From NCBI GenBank assembly GCA_002838945.1, contig PGXB01000010.1, forward strand, positions 62,001-126,000: a stretch of 64,000 nt of DNA. Direction: 5' to 3'. Each line of letters begins with the position of its first letter. Position 1 is the first letter of the stretch. This document shows positions 45,691-53,801 of the stretch, in pieces. This DNA comes from a candidate division Zixibacteria bacterium HGW-Zixibacteria-1 (GTDB lineage Bacteria; Zixibacteria; MSB-5A5; GN15; PGXB01). The notes beneath the pieces were generated by a model that worked only from the letters and a program-made list of their open reading frames with translations, did not search any database and was not told the DNA's origin. A program made the position numbers and the translations under genes.

Positions 45691-46689
45691 TTAACTTTTT
45701 TCTTTGACAGTATCAAGAAGTTTTTGAACGATGGCCGGGGTATCGACACCATCAGCCTCGGCATTGAAGGAAGTCACGATTCGATGTCTCAGCACCGGCA
45801 GCGCCGCAAATCTTACATCCTCCGGCCCCGGTGTCGGGCGGCCGTCGAGAATGGCGCGTGTCTTGGCGGCCAGAATCAAATATTGCGAGGCGCGCGGGCC
45901 GGCTCCCCACGAGACCCAATTTTTGATAAAATCAAGCCCTCCGTTTTCGGGCCGGGTGGCGCGGGCAATATTGACGGCATACTGAATCAGGTGATCCGAA
46001 ACCGGCACCCGCCGGACCAGCCGCTGTAAAGCAATTATCTGTTCGGCATTTAATATTTTTTCGAGTTTATATTCCGGGGTCACCGTGGTCGTTCGGACAA
46101 TCTGCTGCTCCTCGGCATTGGATGGGTAATCGACACTGACATGAAACATAAACCGGTCGAGCTGAGCTTCAGGCAGCGGGTAAGTGCCTTCCTGCTCAAT
46201 CGGGTTTTGCGTGGCCAGAACAAAGAACGGCTCATCAAGACGGAAAGTCTGGCCATGTGAAGTCACTTCATGTTCCTGCATGGCCTGCAGAAGCGCCGCC
46301 TGCGTTTTTGGCGGGGTTCGGTTGATTTCATCTGCCAAAATGACATTGGCAAAAACCGGCCCTTTGACAAACTTGAATTCACGCCGGCCGGTTGAGCGAT
46401 CCTCTTCAATAATCTCCGTTCCGGTAATATCCGAAGGCATTAAATCAGGAGTAAATTGAATGCGGCTGAATTTGAGATCTAAGATATTAGCCAATACAGA
46501 GATAAGTAAAGTTTTGGCCAGACCCGGGACGCCCACCAGCAAGCAGTGCCCGGAGGCAAGAAAGGCAATCAGGAGTTGCTCAATTACTTTATCCTGTCCG
46601 ACAATAACTTTGGCTATTTCTTTCTTTATATTCGCGTATGCGGCGTTAAGTTGTTCGACAGCTTGAAGATCACTTTTATTTTCGGCCAT
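45691..46689 (-). CDS. MoxR family AAA+ ATPase
   Basis: This 332-residue cytoplasmic ATPase has Walker A GVPGLAKT (about 38-45), Walker B VILADEINR (about 117-125), sensor 1 LATQNPIEQEGTYPLPEAQLD and the C-terminal AAA lid (GPRASQYLILAAKTRA, DGRPTPGPEDV). MoxR proteins act with DUF58/vWA proteins as chaperones that insert metals or mature envelope complexes. The start has AGGAGGAATAAAATG. The membrane protein gene follows, and the DUF58 partner lies about 3.2 kb further on, beyond the AT-rich cassette. The upstream region holds DnaA-box-like sequences and may be the replication origin. Confidence 0.96.
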   Translation of the reverse strand: MAENKSDLQAVEQLNAAYANIKKEIAKVIVGQDKVIEQLLIAFLASGHCLLVGVPGLAKTLLISVLANILDLKFSRIQFTPDLMPSDITGTEIIEEDRSTGRREFKFVKGPVFANVILADEINRTPPKTQAALLQAMQEHEVTSHGQTFRLDEPFFVLATQNPIEQEGTYPLPEAQLDRFMFHVSVDYPSNAEEQQIVRTTTVTPEYKLEKILNAEQIIALQRLVRRVPVSDHLIQYAVNIARATRPENGGLDFIKNWVSWGAGPRASQYLILAAKTRAILDGRPTPGPEDVRFAALPVLRHRIVTSFNAEADGVDTPAIVQKLLDTVKEKS

Positions 46690-46779
46690 TTTATTCCTCC
46701 TATGAACCGATTAGAGGCAGAATATCGCACTGATCCAAGTAATCATTTCGGCACTATATATAATGGTAGCGGGGAAATA

Positions 46780-46935
46780 ACAACCATAGCTATAAGTCTT
46801 TTAGGGCAGGCAATTTGTGGAAAAGCGGCTAAAATTAGGCTTCATATATATGATGCAAGCTTCAACCGCACATAGCAATAGCTACATATCCACAATATCG
46901 GTTAGTTATCCACACTATCAACCGCTTGTTGATAA
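46780..46935. other. candidate replication origin (DnaA-box cluster)
   Basis: Within 121 bases lie TTATCCACA (46906-46914, exact consensus), ATATCCACA (46886-46894, one mismatch), TGTGGAAAA (46815-46823, reverse TTTTCCACA, one mismatch) and TGTTGATAA (46927-46935, reverse TTATCAACA, one mismatch). AT-rich runs with ATATATAT-type steps stand beside them. The segment lies between moxR and the bactofilin gene, next to parAB and within 10 kb of rpmH, mnmG and rsmG. oriC commonly lies in such a neighbourhood. The dnaA gene itself is not in the window. The assignment is inference from boxes and context. Confidence 0.55.
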
Positions 46936-47334
46936 TTACTTCTTCAGCTCCGTACCGACCTTAACCTGATCCTTCAGTTGTTCATTTTTCTCCTGCGGCG
47001 GGATAAATCCCAAACTGGACTTTCCCTCTTTCATATGACAGGAGCCGCAAAACACTGCGCCTTGCTCAACCACCAAAGATTTAGTCCTGATATCACCTTC
47101 GATATCGGACTTGGCCTGGAGTTCTATCTTTTCGGAGGCAACCAGATTACCGACCACTTTGCCGGCGATAACGGCGGTCTGGGAATCGACATCCGCTTCA
47201 ACATAGCCGCCGGATCCAACCGTGACCACATCGGAGCAAATAATCTTGCCCTTGACCGTTCCGTCGACGCGCACAGCGCCCTTAACTTCGAGTGTGCCGG
47301 TAAAAACGGTATCCTTGCCGATGATAGTGTTCAT
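46936..47334 (-). CDS. bactofilin
   Basis: Bactofilins polymerise without nucleotide into cytoplasmic scaffolds that localise envelope or chromosome-segregation proteins. The sequence has the family start NTIIGKDTVFTGTLEVKG and the beta-helix repeats VDGTVKGKI, VGSGGYVEADV and AVIAGKVVGNLVAS, in a DUF583 core of about 100 residues. A C-terminal tail contains CGSCHM, a CxxC pair that is unusual for the family. I choose ATG 47334 because AGGTGGAG directly follows the M23 stop and precedes it. An ATG at 47358, inside the M23 gene, is also possible, and the frame is open to 47376. The gene is tightly linked to the M23 peptidase and parAB, as in bactofilin systems that act with peptidoglycan hydrolases or ParABS. 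Confidence 0.93.
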   Translation of the reverse strand: MNTIIGKDTVFTGTLEVKGAVRVDGTVKGKIICSDVVTVGSGGYVEADVDSQTAVIAGKVVGNLVASEKIELQAKSDIEGDIRTKSLVVEQGAVFCGSCHMKEGKSSLGFIPPQEKNEQLKDQVKVGTELKK

Positions 47335-47344
47335 AACTCCACCT

Positions 47345-48133
47345 TCATTTTTGCTCATTAGTTCCCTCATGTTCACTAATATATATTAAAGGGTTAACTG
47401 GTATGTCATTTTCTCTAATTTCATAATGCAAATGCGGTGCCGTCGATTTGCCGGTATTGCCCGACAGGGCGATTCTTCCGCCGACCAGAACATCCTGACC
47501 CGCCTCCACCAGCAGTTCGCTGTTGTGACCGTATAGAGTCGAGATGCCGTCATCATGCTCAATAACCACCATCAGGCCGTAGGTCGAGTCTTCACCTGCA
47601 AAAGTTACTTTGCCCGAAGCGGTCGCCAGCACGGCGGTTCCTTCGGCCACGGCAATATCGACGCCGGGATGATAATCTTCCTGGCCGTCTTTGAAACCGC
47701 GTGTCATGTAGCCCTGCAGCGGCAATCCCTCGGGTCGTCCGAACCCCGACAATACCGAGCGAGTCATCACCGCCGGCCGGGGGTTATCGATCTCCGCGAA
47801 AATTATCGAGTCGGGAGGAATCTCGGCCAATTGGATATCAACTCCGGCCAGTTTCGAGATTCGGCTGACCACCTCGCGCGCCTCGCTCATTCTTTCTTCC
47901 AGAAGCGAAACCTTGTATTTATATCTCTTGAGCGATTCGTTTTCCTCTTCCAGCCGGCCGGCCAGGGCGGCCCTCACTACAATCTTGCCATAGAAGGCGA
48001 AAAACAGAATCAACCCCACCATTAATAGAGCCGCGATCGCAATACCGGTCTTGAACAGCCATGCCCTGACTCTGATTCCAAAGGGGTTCTCGACTCCGTC
48101 CGGAACAATCATCAAATTGTAGTACTTGCCCAT
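47345..48133 (-). CDS. M23 family metallopeptidase, membrane-anchored
   Basis: This 262-residue protein starts with a short cytoplasmic part, a membrane segment (about 28-50, TGIAIAALLMVGLILFFAFYG) and a coiled-coil (LEEENESLKRYKYKVSLLEERMSEAREVV). The C-terminal lysostaphin-like domain (about 145-255) has the zinc ligands HPGVDIA and HLHYEI and the motif LYGHNSEL, so it should be an active peptidoglycan endopeptidase in the periplasm. It starts 13 bases after parB, and its stop is fused to the ribosome site of the bactofilin gene. M23-bactofilin pairs are known from other bacteria, where the bactofilin positions the hydrolase for cell shape control; that role is inferred here. Confidence 0.95.
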   Translation of the reverse strand: MGKYYNLMIVPDGVENPFGIRVRAWLFKTGIAIAALLMVGLILFFAFYGKIVVRAALAGRLEEENESLKRYKYKVSLLEERMSEAREVVSRISKLAGVDIQLAEIPPDSIIFAEIDNPRPAVMTRSVLSGFGRPEGLPLQGYMTRGFKDGQEDYHPGVDIAVAEGTAVLATASGKVTFAGEDSTYGLMVVIEHDDGISTLYGHNSELLVEAGQDVLVGGRIALSGNTGKSTAPHLHYEIRENDIPVNPLIYISEHEGTNEQK

Positions 48134-48146
48134 GTTTATCAGTTTC

Positions 48147-48998
48147 TCAATTTATTTTGCGGAACAATTCCAGTAATCGCTCCAGATCTTCCTCACCATA
48201 GTAATCGACCTCAATCCGGCCTCGCTTGAGCCCCGGTGTAATTTTTACCGCCGTTCCTAACAACTGTTTCAAATAATTTTCCGTTTCGATAATCGAAGGA
48301 TTTTTCCTGCGGGGCAGCGAACGCCTGCGCTTGCTGTGTCGGGCCGTCTCCTCGGCATCGCGCACCGACATATTCTCGCTGATAATCCGCTCTGCCAGCC
48401 GCACTTGCGACACCCCGCCGTCCACCGCCAAAACGGCCCGCGCATGACCCTCCGTCAATTTGCCGGCCCGTATCATTTCCTTGATTTTATCCGGAAGACC
48501 CAGCAGCCTGAGACTGTTGGCCACCGCGGCACGGCTCTTGCCGACCCTGGTCGCGAGCTGATTCTGTGTCATGGCGCCGTCATCCATCAGCCGCTGAAAA
48601 GCCTCGGCGGCTTCGAGCGGATTGAGGTCCTCGCGCTGAAGGTTCTCCACCAGGGCCATCTGAAGCATCTCGCCTTCGTTGCTCTGGTCGATGATAATCG
48701 CCGGGATGTTTTTCATTTCCGCCAGATGCGCCGCACGGTACCGCCGCTCCCCGGCAATAAGGATAAACATGTCATTATTTTGCCGGACAAGAATCGGCTG
48801 AAGGACACCCTGGCTCTTGAATGATTCGGCCAGTTCATGCAGGGAGCTCTCGTCAAACTGCTGACGCGGCTGCATCGGATTCGGTGCAATTTTATCCAGC
48901 GGGATCAACCGATATGTACCATTGGCCCTGGCCCCGCTTTCTTCCAGGGTCGGAATAAGGGCATCAAGGCCCCGACCCAATACTATCTTGCTGCTCAT
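48147..48998 (-). CDS. parB: chromosome partitioning protein ParB
   Basis: ParB binds parS sites, spreads as a CTP-dependent clamp and helps segregate the replicated origin. The 283-residue protein has the N-terminal domain with LRIPLDKI-like start (TYRLIPLDKIAPNPMQPR) and the CTP-binding motif GERRYRAAHLA. The helix-turn-helix lies at about 140-175 (MTQNQLATRVGKSRAAVANSLRLL), and a C-terminal dimerisation domain follows. The ATG overlaps the parA stop (ATGA), so translation is probably coupled. Two parS sites occur nearby (50320-50335, 52347-52362). Confidence 0.97.
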   Translation of the reverse strand: MSSKIVLGRGLDALIPTLEESGARANGTYRLIPLDKIAPNPMQPRQQFDESSLHELAESFKSQGVLQPILVRQNNDMFILIAGERRYRAAHLAEMKNIPAIIIDQSNEGEMLQMALVENLQREDLNPLEAAEAFQRLMDDGAMTQNQLATRVGKSRAAVANSLRLLGLPDKIKEMIRAGKLTEGHARAVLAVDGGVSQVRLAERIISENMSVRDAEETARHSKRRRSLPRRKNPSIIETENYLKQLLGTAVKITPGLKRGRIEVDYYGEEDLERLLELFRKIN

Positions 48999-49753
48999 CG
49001 ACTCAACACCTCCTTGGTCAGAGCCATATAATTTTCCGCTCCGCTCGACAGAATATCATAAAGGATGATCGGTTTCCCGAAACTCGGCGCCTCCGACAAA
49101 CGCACGTTGCGATTGATGATGGTGTCATACACGCGGCTGTCGAAAAACCGCCGGGCTTCATCGGCCACCTGGCGCGAAAGATTCAAACGCCGGTCGTACA
49201 TCGTCAGCAACACTCCCTCGATCTCCAGACCGGGATTGAGATTACCCTGCACCAGCTTGATCGTATGAAGCAGCTGCCCCAGCCCCTCCAGAGCATAGTA
49301 CTCGCACTGGATCGGGATCAGCACCGAATGCGCCGCCGTCAGGGCATTGACGGTGAGCAGGCCGAGCGACGGGGGACAATCGATAATAATGTAGTCATAC
49401 ATGTCGATGATAGGTGCAAGCGCATGGGCCAGGATTTTTTCACGCGACATCATCCCGACCATCTCGACCTCGGCGCCGACGAGGGATATCGAGGACGGCG
49501 CGACGTTGAAATAGGATAATTCTGTCGGCGTTATAATATCGACCATATTTTTGCGGCCAATCAGGACATCATAGATTGATGATTCAACCTTAGCCTTGTC
49601 GAACCCGACCCCGGAGGTGGAATTGGCCTGCGGATCAATATCGATCAACAGCGTTTTCTTTTCCGCCACCGCCAGACAGGACGACAGGTTAATCGCGGTG
49701 GTGGTCTTGCCGACACCGCCCTTCTGATTGGCTACCGCAATAACTTTTGCCAC
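48995..49753 (-). CDS. parA: chromosome partitioning ATPase ParA (Soj)
   Basis: This 252-residue ATPase binds nucleoid DNA and drives segregation of ParB-parS complexes. It has the deviant Walker A ANQKGGVGKTTTAINLS (residues 7-23), Walker A' LLIDIDPQANST and Walker B DYIIIDCPPSLG. There is no N-terminal DNA-binding extension, so it is a chromosomal Soj-type protein. It follows rsmG by 77 bases and overlaps parB by four. The usual order mnmG-rsmG-parA-parB is kept. Confidence 0.97.
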   Translation of the reverse strand: MAKVIAVANQKGGVGKTTTAINLSSCLAVAEKKTLLIDIDPQANSTSGVGFDKAKVESSIYDVLIGRKNMVDIITPTELSYFNVAPSSISLVGAEVEMVGMMSREKILAHALAPIIDMYDYIIIDCPPSLGLLTVNALTAAHSVLIPIQCEYYALEGLGQLLHTIKLVQGNLNPGLEIEGVLLTMYDRRLNLSRQVADEARRFFDSRVYDTIINRNVRLSEAPSFGKPIILYDILSSGAENYMALTKEVLSR

Positions 49754-49830
49754 ACAAACCTCAACCGAAAGATTTTATTAATTTTACGTGAAGAGGTTAC
49801 TTCTTTTATAACCTTTGCGCAAGTAAAATA

Positions 49831-50457
49831 TCAGTCGCGTTTGGAAAAAATAGTTATGGCGCGAAGTTGTTTAATATCATCCAAATAATAATTGTGGATA
49901 ACTCGCTCGAAAGAACCGGGGACGTCGCTGGAGATCTTTTCCGCGGAGGCATAATAAATGAGCCTCCCGCTCGGCCTAAGAAGCGAGCCGGCGCCGCGGA
50001 ATATCTTTCTATCGGGGCGAACCAGCTTGATCGTGCCGAAATCGAAAGAACCCGGCTCGAGCCGGCGGACCGCTTCGGCAAAATCAAGGTCGATCACCTC
50101 GGCCGGGAGGTGAGACTGTCTGATGAAATCACGCAGGAAGACCGCCTTTTTCCCGATTCGCTCGAAAAGGGTCGCTTCCACACCGGGGAAGGCCAGAAGA
50201 AAAACGATCGCGGGGAAGCCTCCTCCTGAGCCGATATCGAAAAAACGGCCTCGAGGCAGCATTCCGAACTCAAGAGGAACCAGGCAGTCGGCCGCGATTT
50301 TCAGAAGATCCGGGACCGATGTTTCACGTGAAACAATATTGACTTTCTTATTATAATCCAGAACGGCGTTGATGAAGCCATTCACAGCATCTTTTATATT
50401 ATATTTGGCGATAATATCTTCTGAGTGGAAAAGGGGGATTTTTGCCGAAACAGCCAT
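49831..50457 (-). CDS. rsmG: 16S rRNA (guanine-N7) methyltransferase RsmG
   Basis: RsmG methylates G527 of 16S rRNA with S-adenosylmethionine. The protein has the start NIVSRETSVPDLL, the SAM motif FFDIGSGGGFPAIVF (family DIGSGAGFPG) and the late segment RPSGRLIYYAS. I place the start at ATG 50457 (208 residues). The frame is open to 50616, but that stretch overlaps mnmG and does not resemble RsmG. ATG 50484 would overlap mnmG by 17 bases. A perfect parS site lies inside the gene and encodes VSRETS. The length fits the family (about 210). Confidence 0.93.
   Translation of the reverse strand: MAVSAKIPLFHSEDIIAKYNIKDAVNGFINAVLDYNKKVNIVSRETSVPDLLKIAADCLVPLEFGMLPRGRFFDIGSGGGFPAIVFLLAFPGVEATLFERIGKKAVFLRDFIRQSHLPAEVIDLDFAEAVRRLEPGSFDFGTIKLVRPDRKIFRGAGSLLRPSGRLIYYASAEKISSDVPGSFERVIHNYYLDDIKQLRAITIFSKRD
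50320..50335. other. parS site (perfect)
   Basis: TGTTTCACGTGAAACA, the exact 16-base palindrome bound by chromosomal ParB, lies inside rsmG about 1.3 kb from the parB start. Confidence 0.95.
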
Positions 50458-50467
50458 ACTCTGCCGA

Positions 50468-52354
50468 TCAATGATTACTGGCATCGGGATGAATCGCCCG
50501 GTGCTTTTTGAGGTGAATCGATAGCGCCGCCAGGTCGCCGGTGGTGACCCCCTCAATACGCCCCGCCTGGCCAAGCGAAGTCGGCCGGAATCTGGCGAAT
50601 TTCTCGCGGGCCTCATTGCGAAGGCCGGTCAGACTCTCGAAGGGAAGATCGTCCGGAATGATTTCACTTTCCATCCGCTGAAAACGCTCTACCTCACGCT
50701 CCTGTTTTTTGATATAACCCTCATACTTTATATAAATCGAAGCGCGTTCGATAATTTCCGGGAACAGAGCCACGGCGCTATTATCGGCGATGTCCATATG
50801 GGCAATCTCGGCGTAGGAGACGTTGGGGACCTTGAGAAGGTCGGCCAGCGAAATATGCTCCTTCTTTATAAAGTGCTGCGCCAGTCCGTCAAGCTTCGAA
50901 ACCGGGACCACTATCTTTTTCAACCTTCGAATCTCTTCCTTAGTCGCCTTCTGAATCTGCTCAAACCTGTCATAATCCTCACCAGGAATCAGCCCCAATT
51001 TCCCGGCGTAATCAAAAAGCCGGTCTCTGGCATTATCTTCCCGAAGCCGCAAGCGGTATTCGGCACGGGAAGTGAACATTCGATAAGGTTCTGTAGTCGA
51101 TAATGTTATCAAATCATCAATCATGACACCAAGATATGACTCAGCCCGACTGGGAACAAAGGGCAGCTGACCGGTGATTTTCAAACAGGCGTTGACAGCC
51201 GCTACCAGACCTTGTCCGCCCGCTTCCTCGTAGCCGGAAGTGCCGTTTATCTGACCCGCAAAATATAATCCCTCAATCTTCCTCGTCTCGAGTGTCGCCC
51301 TGATCTGATAGGCCGGGCAGTAATCATACTCAATAGCATATCCCGGCTTGGTGATAATAGCTTCCTCCAGGCCGATCACGGTCCGGATCGACTCAAACTG
51401 GACCTCTTCCGGAAGCGATGTCGAAAAACCGTTGGGATAAATCTCATCGGTTCCGCTTCCTTCCGGCTCAAGAAATATCTGGTGCCGCGGTTTATCGCTG
51501 AAACGATGTATCTTATCTTCTATGGAAGGACAGTATCGCGGCCCGATCGACTTAATTTGCCCGGAGAACATCGGCGACCGCAACAGGTTTCGGGTGATGA
51601 TTTCCTTTGTCTTGTCGGTCGTATAGGTCAAATGGCAGGGAACTTGATCAATATGAAACGGTCGGGTGGTATATGAGAAGAACGGAATCGGCTCCATTCC
51701 GGGTTGCAGCTCACACCGGTCGAAATCAATGGTCTTACCATCCAGCCGAGGCGGCGTTCCGGTCTTAAGCCGGCCCACCTCGAAACCAAGGTTTCGCAGC
51801 GATTCGCTCAGACTATAAGCCGCTTTGTCACCACGACGGCCGGCAGGGATTTTTGTCTCACCAATATGAATCAGGCCGCCCAGAAAAGTCCCGGTACACA
51901 AAATCACCGCGCGGGAGAATATCTTATGCCCATCCTCGGTCTCAATCCCAATAGCCTTGCCGCCTTCAGTCAAAATTGACCCGGCGGTAGCTTCGATTAC
52001 TGTGACTCCCGGCGCACTGGTGACAAACTGCGAGACGAATCTCGTATAGGCCGCCCGATCGGCCTGGGCGCGCGTGGACCATACGGCCGGTCCTCGCGAA
52101 AGATTGAGCTTCCGGAACTGTATGCCGGTGGCGTCTATGGCCTTGCCCATCAAGCCGCCAAGCGCATCTATCTCTTTGACAATATGTGATTTACCCAAGC
52201 CGCCAATCGCCGGGTTGCAGGACATCAGGGCCAGCTTGTTGCGATCCATGGTAACCAGGGCGGCTGTTCGGCCCATCCTTGAGGCCGCCAGAACCGCCTC
52301 GACCCCGGCATGTCCGCCGCCAACCACAATTATGTCAAAATCAATTTGTTTCAC
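50468..52354 (-). CDS. mnmG: tRNA modification enzyme MnmG (GidA)
   Basis: With MnmE this FAD enzyme adds carboxymethylaminomethyl to wobble uridine 34 of several tRNAs. The 628-residue protein has the FAD Rossmann motif DIIVVGGGHAGVEAVLA at its start, MSCNPAIGGLGKSHIVKEIDALGG, LKTGTPPRLDG and the C-terminal domain (RTLEIRRL-like RATLETRKIEGLYFAGQ, GTSGYEEAGGQG). The start is GTG 52354 (the next residues are KQIDFD). That start codon lies inside a second parS site. It follows mnmE by 29 bases. Confidence 0.97.
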   Translation of the reverse strand: MKQIDFDIIVVGGGHAGVEAVLAASRMGRTAALVTMDRNKLALMSCNPAIGGLGKSHIVKEIDALGGLMGKAIDATGIQFRKLNLSRGPAVWSTRAQADRAAYTRFVSQFVTSAPGVTVIEATAGSILTEGGKAIGIETEDGHKIFSRAVILCTGTFLGGLIHIGETKIPAGRRGDKAAYSLSESLRNLGFEVGRLKTGTPPRLDGKTIDFDRCELQPGMEPIPFFSYTTRPFHIDQVPCHLTYTTDKTKEIITRNLLRSPMFSGQIKSIGPRYCPSIEDKIHRFSDKPRHQIFLEPEGSGTDEIYPNGFSTSLPEEVQFESIRTVIGLEEAIITKPGYAIEYDYCPAYQIRATLETRKIEGLYFAGQINGTSGYEEAGGQGLVAAVNACLKITGQLPFVPSRAESYLGVMIDDLITLSTTEPYRMFTSRAEYRLRLREDNARDRLFDYAGKLGLIPGEDYDRFEQIQKATKEEIRRLKKIVVPVSKLDGLAQHFIKKEHISLADLLKVPNVSYAEIAHMDIADNSAVALFPEIIERASIYIKYEGYIKKQEREVERFQRMESEIIPDDLPFESLTGLRNEAREKFARFRPTSLGQAGRIEGVTTGDLAALSIHLKKHRAIHPDASNH

Positions 52355-52362
52355 GTGAAACG
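52347..52362. other. parS site (15 of 16 match) over the mnmG start
   Basis: TGTTTCACGTGAAACG differs from the consensus only in the last base. It spans the GTG start codon of mnmG, so ParB binding could influence mnmG expression. Confidence 0.85.
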
Positions 52363-52383
52363 AGCCGCAACCCGCTGTCCTTT

Positions 52384-53795
52384 CTACTTACCGATACAAA
52401 ATCTCGAGAAAATATTCTCCAGTATCTCATCATTATATATTCTGCCGGTTATCTCGTCAATTTGATTTATTCCCGACCGCAATTCGAAAGCGATCAACTC
52501 CGGCGATTCCTCTTTGACAATATTCTTTCTTGCTTTTCCAAATGCTGCCAGAAAATCGTCCAGCTTCTTCTTGTGACGCGCCGAGGTCACCACCAGCCGA
52601 TCGGTCAGATCCGGCATGCTTTCATTTATACGCTTAATCAGCTCTTTTCTCAAGAGCTTAAAACCGGTGTCAGTTTTACAGGACATTGGAATTACTTTGA
52701 GCGCTTTATTCTGACAGTCAATTGATCCGGCCGCACTTTTGTCGAAATTCCCTATTTTATCAATCTTATTGAGGGCAACTAATGTCTTTTTATCTTTGGA
52801 TATCTCATTTATATCTTTGATTGTCTCAGACTTCCACTCTTTTCGGGAAATATCGACAATCCAGATCACCAGGTCGGAATCATTTATTATGCCTTTTGCC
52901 GATACCTGACCCGCCTTTTCGATTTGCCCGCCTTTGGCCCGCAGGCCGGCTGTGTCGGTTATCGAAACCGCGGCACCCTCCATATCAATCCATTCGGTCA
53001 GATAGTCGCGGGTGGTCCCGGGAGTGGGTGCCACAATAGCTCGGTTCTGATTCAGCATCAGGTTAAATAGCGATGATTTGCCGGCATTGGGACGACCCGC
53101 AATAGCAATCTTGAAACCTTCCTTGATAATTTGCCCGGCCCGGTATGATTCACTCAATTCCTTCGCATGGAAGATAATAGTGTCAATCGATTCCAGCAGT
53201 CGTGCTTTATCCCCGGCTTCCAAGCCTTCTTCGGGATAGTCAACCGAAACTTCAATCTCAGCCAGAAGCGCTATGGCGCCGCTTCGAATCGAGTCGATAT
53301 AATCGGTCATCCGGCCCAGAAGATTGTTCATTGCGGCATGGTATGAGTACTCCGTCTTTGAAGCAATCAAATCGGCGACCGCTTCGGCTTTGGCCAAATC
53401 GATTCGTCCGGCCAGAAAGGCTCTCCTGGTGAACTCGCCCGGTTCCGCCGGCCGAACCTGATTCCCATAAATTACCTCAAGTATCTGCTTCAGCACATAC
53501 TGGCCGCCATGGCAAAATATCTCGGCCTGATTCTGGCCGGTATATGATTGCCCCTGAGGCATTTGAACCATCGTAACTTCGTCGATTATATTACTTTGAT
53601 TATTGATTATATGGCCATAATAAAGATGAAAAAAGCGATCCGGAGTTATTTCCGGATCAGCGGGACGAAATATTTTCCTGATGACTTTCGGGGTCTCGGG
53701 GCCGGAGATACGAATCGCCCCGATGCCGCCCTCACCGGGCGGCGTGATTATCGCGGCAATCGTATCATCTTTTGATATATTCTTTTTTTTTTCAT
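52384..53795 (-). CDS. mnmE: tRNA modification GTPase MnmE (TrmE), frame break at start
   Basis: MnmE is the GTPase partner of MnmG. The frame encodes the whole family sequence: SKDDTIAAIITPPGEGGIG at the N-terminus (folate-binding domain), GQNQAEIFCHGGQYVL, the G domain with P-loop GRPNAGKSSLFN, switch TPGTTRD, DTAG and NKID, and the C-terminal CIGK. It has no ATG, GTG or TTG before 53571, inside the protein. An ATG at 53795, seven bases after the yidC stop, is out of frame. It is followed by A10 (53783-53792), and A11 would give MKKKKNISKDDTIAAI in frame. So the start needs one extra A, by slippage or by correction of a sequencing error. An ATA start at 53778 (ISKDDT) is less likely. Confidence 0.9.
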
Positions 53796-53801
53796 CGAAG
53801 C

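Noticed and set aside
49831-50616. The longer rsmG frame starting at 50616
   Set aside because: The extra 53 codons overlap mnmG, are Arg/Ser-rich and do not resemble RsmG.
53384-53571. Internal ATG at 53571 as the true mnmE start
   Set aside because: It would remove the whole folate-binding N-terminal part, whose conserved sequence is plainly encoded upstream in the same frame.
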